Shown: piece after piece, positions 17,447-26,333 of the stretch
Position numbering within the stretch: the stretch's first letter is position 1
How the letters are laid out: the number at the start of each line of letters is the position of its first letter
Source of the DNA: Acidobacteriota bacterium
Lineage (GTDB): Bacteria; Acidobacteriota; G020349885
Assembly (NCBI GenBank): GCA_020349885.1
Contig: CP070701.1
Location: forward strand, 544,179 to 585,365
Direction of reading: 5' to 3'
DNA: 41,187 nt
Made by a program: the position numbers and the translations under genes
Notes under the pieces: model-generated
What the model was told of the DNA's origin: nothing
Database searches by the model: none
The model's input: the letters and a program-made list of their open reading frames with translations, nothing else

Positions 17447-18616
17447 ATGCTCGGCCTCTATCTGCACGTCCCCTTCTGCCGCTCGCGCTGCTCCTATTGC
17501 GATTTTTACTTCGTCGTTGATACGAAGTCCGGCACGCGCGAGCGATTCGTCGCGGCCCTGCGGCGGGAAATCCTCGCCGCGCGCCGTGAGCCTCCTCTTC
17601 CGGCCAACACTGTCTACTTCGGCGGCGGGACGCCCTCGTTACTTGAGCCGGAAGAGGTCGAAAAAATTCTCGGCGTCTGCCGCGAGGCGTTCGCGCTTGA
17701 GCGGAACGCGGAAATAACCCTGGAGGCCAACCCCGAAGACCTCTCACCCGCGCGCGCCCATGGGTTCCGCGAAGCGGGCGTGACGCGCCTGAGCCTGGGC
17801 GTCCAGTCGTTCCGCGAGGACGCGCTGCGGCTCATGATGCGGTCGCACAACGCGGGGCAAATCGAAGAATCGTTCCGCGCGGCGCGGCGCGCCGGTTTCG
17901 ACTCCATAAACGTCGACCTGATTTGCGGCCTTCCCGGCGAGACCGCCACTTCATGGAGCGGGGCGCTCCGCCAGGCGCTCTCCCTCAAGCCCGACCACCT
18001 CTCGCTCTACGTCCTCGAGCTCCACGAGCGCACCTACCTCGGGAGGAAGGTCGCGCGCGGCGCAGTCATCCCGCCCGCGGACGAGGCGACGGCGGGCATG
18101 TTCGAAGCCGCCGCGGCCGCCCTGGAGGCCGAGAATTTCGAACACTACGAGATTTCCAACTTCGCCCTTCCCGGCCACGCCTCGCGCCACAACCTGAAGT
18201 ACTGGAGCGACGGCCCGTACCTGGGTTTCGGCCCCGCGGCGCATTCCTACGCGGAAGGCAAGCGCTGGGCGAACGCCGCGCACCTACGGAAATATCTCGA
18301 CGCGGTGGAACACGGGCGCTCCCCTGCCCTTCCGCCGGAACCCATGTCCCGCGAGCGGCTCGCGGCGGAGCGCATAATCCTCGGCATGCGCAAGCTCTCG
18401 GGGCACGCCCTCAGCCCGGAGGATTCTTCCTACCTCGAAGGCCGCACGCGCGAAATGGAGCGTTTCCTCACTGCGGGACTCGTCGAGCGGGAAAACGGCC
18501 TCGTCCGCCTCACGCGGAAAGGACTCCTCGTATCGAACGAGGTGTTCGCGGCGCTCTTAGACAAAGAAGCCACTTCCGAGCGAACGAAAGAAAATCATGC
18601 CATCCAAGAAATTTGA
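17447..18616 (+). CDS. hemW: Radical SAM heme chaperone HemW
   Basis: 389 residues from the ATG at 17447, where the protein opens GLYLHVPFC as family members do. The 4Fe-4S cluster cysteines are C11, C15, C18 (CRSRCSYC; CxxxCxxC), all present as in HemW and in oxygen-independent coproporphyrinogen oxidase. Other family blocks are YFGGGTPSLL, EANPED, RLSLGVQSF, SINVDLICGLPGET, and HYEISNFALPGHASRHNLKYW. The last two are characteristic of HemW. It overlaps the next gene (lpd) by 20 bases. In-frame codons upstream to 17306 are low-quality sequence and are excluded. Confidence 0.93.
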   Translation: MLGLYLHVPFCRSRCSYCDFYFVVDTKSGTRERFVAALRREILAARREPPLPANTVYFGGGTPSLLEPEEVEKILGVCREAFALERNAEITLEANPEDLSPARAHGFREAGVTRLSLGVQSFREDALRLMMRSHNAGQIEESFRAARRAGFDSINVDLICGLPGETATSWSGALRQALSLKPDHLSLYVLELHERTYLGRKVARGAVIPPADEATAGMFEAAAAALEAENFEHYEISNFALPGHASRHNLKYWSDGPYLGFGPAAHSYAEGKRWANAAHLRKYLDAVEHGRSPALPPEPMSRERLAAERIILGMRKLSGHALSPEDSSYLEGRTREMERFLTAGLVERENGLVRLTRKGLLVSNEVFAALLDKEATSERTKENHAIQEI

Positions 18617-20006
18617 CGTGGCCGTCATAGGCGCGGGCCCCGGCGGATACGTGGCGGCCATCCGCTGCGGTCAGCTCGGAAAGAAGACGCTCCTCATCGA
18701 GCGCGACGAGCTCGGCGGCATCTGCCTCAACCACGGCTGCATCCCCTCGAAGGCGCTCATCACGGCGGGGCACCTTTTCGAGCGCATCGGGGGCGCCTCC
18801 GAGATGGGCATCATGGCCGAGCGCGTGCGCGCCGACATGAAGAAGGTGCAGGCATGGAAGGAAGGCGTCGTCTCGAAGCTCACGGGCGGCGTCGAAAAAC
18901 TCTGCAAGGCGAACGAGGTCACGGTGCTCAAGGGGAGCGCGGCATTTCTCACCGCCCGCTCGCTGGAGGTGAAAACCGCGAAGGGGGCCTTGGAAAAAGT
19001 GGAGTTTCAGAACGCCGTCGTCGCCACCGGCTCGCGGAGCGTCGAACTGAGGGAGTTGCCCTTCGACCACGAGCGCGTCCTCTCGTCGCGCAGCGGCCTG
19101 CGCCTCAAGGAAATTCCAGAGCACCTCGTCGTAGTCGGCGGCGGCTAAATCGGCCTCGAGCTCGGCATGGCGTACCAGTCCTTCGGGGCCAAGCTCACGG
19201 TCATCGAGCTGACAGAGCAACTTCTTCCGGGCACCGACCCGGATCTGGTGCGCGTCGTCGAGCGCGCCCTGCGCAAGCGGGGAGCGGACGTCCATCTGAA
19301 GACGGTCGTGAAATCAGCCGAGAAAAGCAAAACCGGCGTCTCGCTCGTCACGGAGACCGAGGGAAAACCGCGCGAGATGAAAGCTTCGCACGTGCTCGTC
19401 TCCGTGGGGCGCCGCCCCTGCACGGAGGGACTCTCGTTAGAGAAAGCCGGGCTCTCGGTCGACGAAAGCGGGTTCCTGCCCGTCAACGAGCGCTGCCAGA
19501 CGAAAATTTTCCACATCCACGCCATCGGGGACGTTTCCTCGCCGCCGCTTTTGGCACACAAGGCGTCCTACGAAGGCGAGGTGGCCGCCGAAGCCATCGC
19601 GGGCCATGCCGCAAGCGTCGATTACAAGGCGATGCCCTGGGCCGTCTTCACGACGCCCGAGGTTGCGGGCGTGGGCTTGAGCGAGGCCGAAGCCAGAGAC
19701 AAGGGCCACGAGATATTCGTTGGGAAATTCCCCCTCGCGGCCTCCGGGCGGGTGCTCACGATGGGCGAGCCGGCTGACGGATTCGTTAAAATTATCGCCG
19801 ACAAGAATTCTCACCAAGTGCTCGGCGTCGGCATGGTCGGCCCCGAGGTTTCGAATTTAATCTCCGAAGGAACGCTCGCGCTCGAGATGGGCGCCGTGCT
19901 CGAGGACATCGCCCTCACCGTTCACGTCCACCCCACCCTGTGCGAGCCGCTCATGGAAGCCGCCAAGCACGCCCTCGGCCGGGCGATTCACACGCTCAAT
20001 CGGTAG
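18597..20006 (+). pseudogene. lpd: Dihydrolipoamide dehydrogenase, interrupted by one in-frame stop
   Basis: E3-type flavoprotein that reoxidises lipoamide with NAD+. The reading frame is intact apart from TAA at 19146-19148, inside the NAD-binding glycine motif: the first part ends VVVGGG and the second resumes IGLELGMAYQSFGAKLTVIE in the same frame. The expected residue is Tyr (GGGYIGLE), so a single TAC or TAT to TAA change explains it. The N-terminal part has GAGPGGYVAA (FAD) and the redox disulfide CLNHGC (C43, C48). The C-terminal part has the AIGDVSSPPLLAHKA FAD motif and HVHPTLCEPLMEAAKHAL with the catalytic His-Glu pair. Everything else looks under selection, so this is either a recent mutation or a sequencing error. 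Confidence 0.9.
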
Positions 20007-20047
20007 GAGGTCGGGCTCGGCGGCAATTTCGAAGGGCGCCGTCGTTT

Positions 20048-20746
20048 CTACCCCTCGAAGGGCTCGTCCGCGCCCGCGCCGCTTTCTTCCCGCGCCAAGC
20101 GCCAGGTCTGCGCCATGGCATGCGTGGCGACAAGCATGGCCCAGAATCCCGTAAAGAGGACCCCGACGGCAAAAACAACGAATCCCACCCAGGCGAGGAG
20201 CTCCGCCGCGACGAGCACGAAGAGCAACAGAATATAATTCGAGAAGTGACTCCGAACGAAGTCAACGATGGTCTGGAATTCGAAAGCGGCCGCGAGATTC
20301 TCGGTGGCGCAGAATCGCATAAGCGCCACCGGGAGCGAAAAAAGAACCACCAGGCCCACCACCGCCGCGAAAGGCCACGAACAGCAGCAGCTCACGATGC
20401 GCACCGACTCGGCCGAGAGCTGGGAAACGGTGGAGAGCGCCTGCAGGAACGCCCACGGCCCAACGGTGACCGCCACTAGGGGAATCGAATAGGCGAACAC
20501 GATGATGAATACCTGCACGCCGTCGGCCAGATAGTCGCCCGCCCGATCCCACTCGGGAAGCGTCTCCTTGCCCTCGAGCGCTACCCCTCGAAACAGCGCC
20601 TTGGCGTAGCCGAAAAGCACCAGGCTGCCTACGAGCACCGGTGCAAAGAGCACGGCGACGGCGCCAATAAGAAACTTCTTGAGCCAGTCCTTGTCCTCAA
20701 ACGCGAACGTAAACGCCCGCCCGAAATCCACGTGCGAAGGAATCAT
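20048..20746 (-). CDS. DUF4013-type multi-pass membrane protein
   Basis: 232 residues from the ATG at 20746, just after a good promoter. It opens with HVDFGRAFTFAFEDKDWLKKFLIGAVAVL, the typical DUF4013 start (a short soluble segment with FxFxDxxWxxK), followed by about five to six hydrophobic spans. A glycine/aspartate linker (EGKETLPEWDRAGDYLADGVQVFIIVF) is also typical. Function is unknown. It converges with lpd and diverges from the TIM-barrel gene at 20869. Codons between 20747 and 20893 cover the promoter and are excluded. Confidence 0.8.
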   Translation of the reverse strand: MIPSHVDFGRAFTFAFEDKDWLKKFLIGAVAVLFAPVLVGSLVLFGYAKALFRGVALEGKETLPEWDRAGDYLADGVQVFIIVFAYSIPLVAVTVGPWAFLQALSTVSQLSAESVRIVSCCCSWPFAAVVGLVVLFSLPVALMRFCATENLAAAFEFQTIVDFVRSHFSNYILLLFVLVAAELLAWVGFVVFAVGVLFTGFWAMLVATHAMAQTWRLAREESGAGADEPFEG

Positions 20747-20773
20747 TTTTTTCGCCCCCAAGGGGTAAACGCT

Positions 20774-20802
20774 AGCATAGCACAGGCGTGCAGAAGCGTC
20801 AA
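20774..20802 (-). promoter_or_regulatory. Promoter of the DUF4013 gene
   Basis: On the minus strand: TTGACG (20797-20802), 17-bp spacer, TATGCT (20774-20779) preceded by TGTGC. Confidence 0.75.
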
Positions 20803-20810
20803 AAATTCGC

Positions 20811-20839
20811 TTGACATTCCCGAGAAGGCGAGTCATGCT
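20811..20839 (+). promoter_or_regulatory. Promoter of the TIM-barrel isomerase gene
   Basis: TTGACA (20811-20816), 17-bp spacer, CATGCT (20834-20839). It is back to back with the DUF4013 promoter, their -35 boxes nine bases apart. Confidence 0.6.
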
Positions 20840-20868
20840 AGCTGCGTAACCGAAACAGACCTTCCACC

Positions 20869-21684
20869 ATGTCATCTTCCTTGCTTGTTTCAACGCAACG
20901 AGAGAACTTTGACTCCTTTCTGAGCATCGCCCGGAGCCAAGGGACGGGACTCGAGATCCAGTCTTTCACGAGTCCGGAAGTGCTCGACGACAACTGGAAG
21001 AGCCTCGTCAAGACCTACGAAAAGCGCTTGAAGGATTTCGAAGGCGGCGTCTCGCTCCACGGTGCGTTTTACGACTCTTTTCCACACACCCGGGACAAGC
21101 GCCTCAAGAGAATCGTCCGCGACCGCTACATGCGCTGCCTCGAAATCGGCAAGAGACTCGGGGCGCGCACCGTCGTCTTCCACGCCCACTTCAACCCGTT
21201 TATCAAACACTCCACTTACATCAACTCCTGGGTCAGGCGGCAGGTGGACTTCTGGAAAGAACTCGTGGATTTCGCCGAGCGGGAACAAGTGACCATTACG
21301 CTCGAAAATCTATGGGAGGAGAACCCATCCATGATTCAGAGCCTCCTGCGCGCGGTGCCCTCCGAGCGCTTCAAGGCCTGCTTCGACACGGGCCACGCCA
21401 ACCTCTTCTCCCGCGTTCCCATCGAGCAGTGGGTCAAGGAACTCGGGAAAGACCTCTTTCACGTCCACCTCCACAACAACCACGGCGAGATGGACGAGCA
21501 CCTTTCACCGCGGAACGGCACGCTGAAATTTGAAAAATTCTTCAAGGCTCTGGAGGCCCTGCCCCACACGCCGCAGATAAGTATAGAGGTGTATGAGGAG
21601 AAAGCCGCCGAGGAGGGCGTGGAGATGGTGCGCGCGCTGAGCCCGAGGCCGGACTACGCCGCCCGCTCCGGCTCCGCCGACTAG
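20869..21684 (+). CDS. Xylose-isomerase-like TIM-barrel protein (AP endonuclease 2 superfamily)
   Basis: 271 residues. The fold is recognised from the ordered metal-site segments: GVSLHGAFYDSFP, TVVFHAHFNPF, ITLENLWEENP, FKACFDTGHANLF, LFHVHLHNNHGEMDEHLSPRNGTLKFEKFF, and ISIEVYEEK. These carry the His, Glu and Asp ligands typical of sugar-phosphate isomerases/epimerases and endonuclease IV. The size and the absence of endonuclease IV signature strings favour a sugar isomerase or epimerase. The substrate cannot be told. The NUDIX gene follows after 11 bases. Confidence 0.85.
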   Translation: MSSSLLVSTQRENFDSFLSIARSQGTGLEIQSFTSPEVLDDNWKSLVKTYEKRLKDFEGGVSLHGAFYDSFPHTRDKRLKRIVRDRYMRCLEIGKRLGARTVVFHAHFNPFIKHSTYINSWVRRQVDFWKELVDFAEREQVTITLENLWEENPSMIQSLLRAVPSERFKACFDTGHANLFSRVPIEQWVKELGKDLFHVHLHNNHGEMDEHLSPRNGTLKFEKFFKALEALPHTPQISIEVYEEKAAEEGVEMVRALSPRPDYAARSGSAD

Positions 21685-21695
21685 CGCCTGCGGGG

Positions 21696-22151
21696 ATGCC
21701 CCACCTCAAGGTCCAGGTCTACGTTTTCACGAACACGAAGCCGCAGCGTTACCTTCTGCTTCGCTACCACGACGAAAAGGGCGGCTACTGGCAGCCCGTG
21801 ACGGGCAGCGTCGAAGGGGACGAGAGCCTTCGCGACGCCGCCCTCCGCGAGGCGCGCGAGGAAACCGGCGTCACGGGCCGCGCCGGAGACCTGGTCGAGT
21901 CCGGCTACGCGTTCGATTTCCACTCCTACGGAAAAGACCGCCGGGAGAGTGTATTCGGCCTCCGCGCTTCCGCGGCCCGCGACGGCGCACCGCCGCCCGT
22001 GACGCTCAGCCGCGAGCACCAGGCGTTCCGGTGGTGCACCTTCGAGGAAGCGCTCTCGCTTCTCCGCTGGGACTCGAACAAGGAGGGCCTGCGCTCGCTT
22101 GCGGAGCGTCTCGTTGAAGCCCCCCGGCAATCCCGCGAGACGCGAGAGTAA
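21696..22151 (+). CDS. NUDIX hydrolase
   Basis: 151 residues. A complete Nudix box, GSVEGDESLRDAALREAREETGV (about 37-59), fits Gx5Ex7REUxEExGU. The N-terminal KVQVYVFTNTKPQRYLLLRYHDEKGGYWQPVTG and late HQAFRWCTFEEALSLLRWDSNKEGL resemble the dihydroneopterin-triphosphate pyrophosphatase group (NudB), but the substrate is only a guess. Probably cotranscribed with the upstream TIM-barrel gene; it converges with the J-domain gene. Confidence 0.9.
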   Translation: MPHLKVQVYVFTNTKPQRYLLLRYHDEKGGYWQPVTGSVEGDESLRDAALREAREETGVTGRAGDLVESGYAFDFHSYGKDRRESVFGLRASAARDGAPPPVTLSREHQAFRWCTFEEALSLLRWDSNKEGLRSLAERLVEAPRQSRETRE

Positions 22152-22160
22152 CGCGAGGCG

Positions 22161-23267
22161 TTAGCGCTTCTTCTTCACGACCGAGAGGCGGTCCTCGAGG
22201 CGCTCAAGGGCGGGGTGGTCGGGCTGCGCCTTCTTGGCTTTCTCGATGCACTCGAGGGCGGCGGGGCGCTTTCCGATCCGGATGCAGAGCCGGGCCAGAC
22301 CGAGCAGGGCATCTATGTTGTCGGGCTGCATACTCAGGATTTTCTTATACTGCTCGTCGGCCTTGTGCGAAAGATTCTTGATGGGAAGCATCGCATTGGC
22401 GAGGCGCAGGCGGAAGCGGACGTTTTGAGGCTCAAGGCCCACCGCCTTCTGAAGGACCGGAACCGCGCTCTCGCCGCGTCCCTGCTGCAGGAGCCGAACA
22501 GCCTCGGCGCAGAAATTCTCCGCTTTTTCGTGGTCGTTCTTGGGCTCGGGAAAAGGCGGGCCCAAGGAATAGTCCGGCTCCTCCTCCACCTGCGCCCGTC
22601 GATCCGCATCCCCCCTCCGCCGATCCTTGCCGCTCCGCCGATCCAAGGAATCGATTGGCTGCACATACACCCGCCGGTCCGTCCCGGACCGCCTGTCCGT
22701 CCTCCCAGTCCGCTGATCCGCGGAGCCGGCAATCCGGTCGAAGGCCTCCACCATGGCTTCCAGTATGGCGTCCAGGCGTTTGTTGAAGCGCCGGTGCTGC
22801 CGCATCCGGTCGGGATGAAAACGCGCCAGAATCTCCCGGTAGGCCTTGCGGATCTGCGCGAGGGGCGCGCCGGACGGCACGCCGAAAAAGGCGAACGGAT
22901 CGTCCACCAAAAGAGGGAATTTTTCTTCGAGCGCTCCGATCTCCCGCTCCAGCACGTCGACCTCTTTCCGCTCGTCCTGGACGCGCTTTTCGTCCACCAG
23001 CTCGAGGATGCCGCTCCGCTGGAGAACGTACAAAGTGCGTAGCGTCGTCTCGCGGTCAAACCCCGTGAGGCCCAGAACGCCCTCGATGGACGTCTGGGCG
23101 TCGAGGCGGGCGAGCACCATGCCCTCCTCGGGCGTGAGGAAATCGTAAGGGATTTTCCCCGCCCCCCGATATTGGCGCGGAATGAGAGAGAGATCCGAAA
23201 ATTCCTCGGAAAGCTCCACGCCTCTAGCCTCCGCGCGAGCCCACCGAAGGGCTTCCTTGCTAGCCAT
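22161..23267 (-). CDS. J-domain/TPR protein with Arg-rich DRR linker
   Basis: 368 residues in four parts. Residues about 36-92 form a helical domain resembling the DUF4388/PATAN-type domains that precede J domains (PYDFLTPEEGMVLARLDAQTSIEGVLGLTGF...GILELV). Residues about 122-180 are a J domain with the HPD tripeptide (151-153), the contact that stimulates a DnaK-type ATPase. Residues about 184-228 are a charged linker with repeated R-x-G-x-DRR units. Residues about 240-360 are TPR repeats. It is probably a DnaK co-chaperone or scaffold. TACACT lies seven bases before the start codon, predicting a leaderless mRNA. Confidence 0.85.
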   Translation of the reverse strand: MASKEALRWARAEARGVELSEEFSDLSLIPRQYRGAGKIPYDFLTPEEGMVLARLDAQTSIEGVLGLTGFDRETTLRTLYVLQRSGILELVDEKRVQDERKEVDVLEREIGALEEKFPLLVDDPFAFFGVPSGAPLAQIRKAYREILARFHPDRMRQHRRFNKRLDAILEAMVEAFDRIAGSADQRTGRTDRRSGTDRRVYVQPIDSLDRRSGKDRRRGDADRRAQVEEEPDYSLGPPFPEPKNDHEKAENFCAEAVRLLQQGRGESAVPVLQKAVGLEPQNVRFRLRLANAMLPIKNLSHKADEQYKKILSMQPDNIDALLGLARLCIRIGKRPAALECIEKAKKAQPDHPALERLEDRLSVVKKKR

Positions 23268-23274
23268 CTAAAAT

Positions 23275-23303
23275 AGTGTAGCAATTTTTCGAAAATTTGA
23301 CAA
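23275..23303 (-). promoter_or_regulatory. Promoter of the J-domain/TPR gene
   Basis: On the minus strand: TTGTCA (23298-23303), 17-bp spacer, TACACT (23275-23280). The ATG begins seven bases after the -10, so the start of transcription and of translation coincide. Confidence 0.75.
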
Positions 23304-23330
23304 CGGGCGCGGCTAAGGCGGGAAGAGAAC

Positions 23331-24923
23331 TTACGCGCCGTCGTCCGTGTCCTTCTTCGCCAGTTGAAGCTCTTTCCCGAGAAGAAGGGCCTCGGCGTTC
23401 GGGAACTGGCGGATGGCTTCCTGGACCTGGGGGTCATGCCGGGCGGCGGCCTCGAGACGCGCCGCCTCGCCGCCGAAATACGCCGCGGCGAGCTGCTCAA
23501 GGAGCTGCCTAGCAATGTAGCCGCCGTGCTCGCTCCACTCACCTTCCTCCGCCTCGACGCCTTCCTCCACGGCGAAGCGGCGAAACTGGAGAAGAATCTC
23601 GTCGTCCACGGAAAGCGTGTCTTTCGTGAAGGCTTCGGGATGGGTGTTGGCGCGGGAGGCGGCAAACCGGAAAAAGAGAGCGCCCTGGTGCAGGGCGATC
23701 AGGAACCGGTTTTCCACCCGGGGGCTCCTGACCTCCACGTCGGGGCCGATGCCCCCTCCTCCGTAAACGACGCGCCCCTGGTCCGTGCGCCTCTCGCGCT
23801 CCGGGTCGGGCGAATACGGCTCGTCACTGTCCCAGTCCTTTTGAAAGTACTCATCGACGTCCTCGTAGTCGCGCTGGATGAGGCGGCCGCTTGGGGTGTA
23901 ATACCGCGCGGTCGTCAGGGCGAGGCCCGAGCCGTCGCGCAGGCCGTAGACGCTCTGCACAAGGCCCTTGCCCCACGTGCGCTCACCCACCACGAGTCCG
24001 CGGTCATGGTCCTGAACGGCACCGGCCACGATCTCAGCCGCGGAAGCACTCGAGCGGTTCACGAGCACGACGAGCGGCATCCCGGCCACGGGCGAGTCGC
24101 GCCGCGCCTGGAATTCCTCGGTCGAGCCGTATATGCGCCCCTTCGTGTGAACCACCTCCTGTCCCCTGTCCAGAAAAAGCTCGGCCACCTCGACGGCCTG
24201 CTGCAGAAGGCCGCCCGGGTTATCGCGCAAATCAAGAAGAACCTTTTTCATCCCCTGCGTTTTGAGCTCTTCGAGGGCGTCGGCCACCTCGGAGCCCGTA
24301 GCCTTGTTGAAGTCGCGGATTCGAACATAGCCGATGTCTTTAGAAAGCATGAAACGGGCCGCGACGCCGCTGGCCGGAATCTCCTCCCGCGTCAGGGCGA
24401 ACTCCAGCATCCCCTCCACGCCGGCGCGCTCGACAGAGATGTTGACCGTGGTTCCTTTCGGGCCGCGGAGTAGATTCACGGCCTCGCCCATGCTCATATC
24501 GTCGGTCGGGCGCCCCTCGATGGCGGCGATGACGTCCCCCGCGTGCAGGCCCATGCGGTGGGCGGGCGTGCCCTCGATGGGAGAAATCACCGTAAGACGA
24601 TTGGCGCGGCGCGAGATCACAATACCGATGCCGTAGAAAGAGCCCTCCTGGCGCTCCTGCATGTCGCGATAGAGATCGGGGGTGAGGAAGTTGCTGTGGG
24701 GATCAAGGGCATCGGTCATCCCGCGGATGGCGGCATAGAGAAGATCCTTCGGAGGAGGAGGGGAAACGTGGCGCGTCTCGATGACCGAGAGCACTTCGGC
24801 CATTTCCCCCGTGTAGGAATAGGTGCGTTCCGCCGTCGCGGCAACGCCGTGGCCGAGCACCTGCCCTAAAACGGCCCCCCCGAGGAGGACAGCGGGAAGC
24901 GAAAAAACCGTAAGCGGTCGCAT
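23331..24923 (-). CDS. S41-family C-terminal processing peptidase (CtpA-like)
   Basis: 530-residue periplasmic serine protease. An N-terminal hydrophobic signal or anchor (about 5-30) is followed by a helical cap with GMTDALDPHSNFLTPD. A PDZ domain follows (about 95-180; GIGIVISRRANRLTVISPIEGTPAHRMGLHAGDVI), then the S41 core. The catalytic serine is S292 (NRSSASAAEI) and the lysine is K319 (GERTWGKGLVQS). The TTARYYTPSGRLIQ segment is typical of CtpA. The C-terminal extension of about 130 residues is longer than in the smallest CtpA proteins. Such enzymes trim cell-wall hydrolases and lipoproteins. A well-formed promoter precedes it. Confidence 0.95.
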   Translation of the reverse strand: MRPLTVFSLPAVLLGGAVLGQVLGHGVAATAERTYSYTGEMAEVLSVIETRHVSPPPPKDLLYAAIRGMTDALDPHSNFLTPDLYRDMQERQEGSFYGIGIVISRRANRLTVISPIEGTPAHRMGLHAGDVIAAIEGRPTDDMSMGEAVNLLRGPKGTTVNISVERAGVEGMLEFALTREEIPASGVAARFMLSKDIGYVRIRDFNKATGSEVADALEELKTQGMKKVLLDLRDNPGGLLQQAVEVAELFLDRGQEVVHTKGRIYGSTEEFQARRDSPVAGMPLVVLVNRSSASAAEIVAGAVQDHDRGLVVGERTWGKGLVQSVYGLRDGSGLALTTARYYTPSGRLIQRDYEDVDEYFQKDWDSDEPYSPDPERERRTDQGRVVYGGGGIGPDVEVRSPRVENRFLIALHQGALFFRFAASRANTHPEAFTKDTLSVDDEILLQFRRFAVEEGVEAEEGEWSEHGGYIARQLLEQLAAAYFGGEAARLEAAARHDPQVQEAIRQFPNAEALLLGKELQLAKKDTDDGA

Positions 24924-24940
24924 GGGTTTACGTGTATTTC

Positions 24941-24969
24941 AGTATAGGGGGCCGGAGAAAAAATGTAAA
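24941..24969 (-). promoter_or_regulatory. Promoter of the S41 protease gene
   Basis: On the minus strand: TTTACA (24964-24969), 17-bp spacer, TATACT (24941-24946), 17 bases before the ATG. Confidence 0.75.
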
Positions 24970-24980
24970 GGTGCTGCATC

Positions 24981-25009
24981 TTGACGAGGGCGGCTTCAAT
25001 CGATAGAAT
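24981..25009 (+). promoter_or_regulatory. Promoter of the nuoDEF unit
   Basis: TTGACG (24981-24986), 17-bp spacer, TAGAAT (25004-25009). The leader to nuoD is about 117 nt and contains a 35-codon open frame (25024-25132) that stops one base before the nuoD ATG. That frame is listed as a finding only. Confidence 0.7.
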
Positions 25010-25132
25010 AGTAGGCTCAGGATATGCACAACTCCTTTCGACTCGGAATACGCAACTTCAAGGGAACCATGGCCTTGCAGGAAAGCCCGCCGGCCCCTGC
25101 CGCCCTTTGGCAACGGAGAGCAGACAGCTGAC

Positions 25133-26332
25133 ATGCCCATTACCGCCGAACGCCTGGACCCGGAAACTGAAATTCTCACTATCAACATGGGACCGCAGCA
25201 CCCCGCGACCCACGGCGTGCTGCGCATGGTGCTGAAACTCGACGGCGAGACCATCGTCGACTGCGTCCCGCACGTCGGCTACCTTCACCGCGGCATGGCC
25301 AAGATCGCCGAGCACAAGACCTACCACCAGTTCATTCCCTACACCGACCGAATGGACTACATCTCGCCCCTTGCACAAAACATCAGCTACACGATGGCCG
25401 TCGAGAAGCTCATGGGCATCACCGATCAGATTCCGCGCCGCGCTCAATACTTGCGCACGGTGTGCTGTGAGCTCGCACGCATCTCTTCGCATTATCTATG
25501 GCTCGGCTGCCACGCGCTCGACCTGGGGGCGATGACGGTTTTCCTGTACACATTCCAGGAGCGCGAATACCTCTACGACATCATCGAAAACATCTGCGGC
25601 GCGCGCTTCACGACCTCGTATTCACGCATCGGGGGCCTCGCCCGCGATTTCTCGCCCCAGGTGATTCAAGAAATTTCCCAATTCCTGCCGCGCGTGAATC
25701 AGGTCCTGGACGAGGTCGAGGGACTGCTTACGCACAACCGCATCTGGATGGAGCGCAACCAAGGGGTGGGCGTCATCTCGACCAAGGAAGCCGTCAACCT
25801 AAGCCTTTCGGGACCGAACCTCCGAGCCTCGGGCGTGCGCTGGGACATCCGAAAGGCCCGTCCCTACAACTGCTACGACGAGTTCGACTTCGACGTGCCA
25901 GTCGGCACGAAGGGCGACTCCTACGACCGCTACCTCCTGCGCCTTGAAGAGATGCGCCAGTCAGCCCGCATCATCGCTCAGGCGATCGACGGTCTCCCGG
26001 AAGGCGATATCGGCGTGGACGACCACAAGATTTTCCTCCCTCGCAAGAAACGCGTCCTCACGAAGATGGAGGAGCTTATCCACCTGTTCATGGTCATTAC
26101 GGACGGCATCAAACCGACGGGCGAGTGCTATTTCAGCATCGAAAACCCCAAGGGCGAACACGGCTTCTACCTCGTGGGCGACGGCGAGGTGCAGCCCTAC
26201 CGCCTTCACGTGCGCTCGCCCTCGTTCGCGAATATACAAACGCTTCCGCATCTGGTGCGCGGCCGGATGATCGCCGACGCCGTCGCCTGCATCGCAGGCC
26301 TCGATCCCGTGATGGGGGATTGTGATCGGTAA
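25133..26332 (+). CDS. nuoD: NADH-quinone oxidoreductase subunit D
   Basis: 399-residue 49-kDa-type subunit of complex I that helps form the quinone site at the membrane-arm junction. Recognised by NMGPQHPATHGVLRMVLKLDGE, GYLHRGMAKIAEHKTYHQFIPYTDRMDY, ARISSHYLWLG, and EGDIGVDD near the end. The nickel-binding cysteines of related hydrogenases are absent, as expected for NuoD. It is followed directly by nuoE and nuoF. No nuoA, B, C or nuoG lies beside it: the upstream neighbour is a divergent protease gene. Complex I genes are therefore split in this genome. Confidence 0.97.
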   Translation: MPITAERLDPETEILTINMGPQHPATHGVLRMVLKLDGETIVDCVPHVGYLHRGMAKIAEHKTYHQFIPYTDRMDYISPLAQNISYTMAVEKLMGITDQIPRRAQYLRTVCCELARISSHYLWLGCHALDLGAMTVFLYTFQEREYLYDIIENICGARFTTSYSRIGGLARDFSPQVIQEISQFLPRVNQVLDEVEGLLTHNRIWMERNQGVGVISTKEAVNLSLSGPNLRASGVRWDIRKARPYNCYDEFDFDVPVGTKGDSYDRYLLRLEEMRQSARIIAQAIDGLPEGDIGVDDHKIFLPRKKRVLTKMEELIHLFMVITDGIKPTGECYFSIENPKGEHGFYLVGDGEVQPYRLHVRSPSFANIQTLPHLVRGRMIADAVACIAGLDPVMGDCDR

Positions 26333-26333
26333 C

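Noticed and set aside
19167-20006. Separate gene starting at 19167 after the lpd stop
   Set aside because: It begins in the middle of the NAD-binding fold and in the same frame as the upstream part, so it is the second half of one broken gene.
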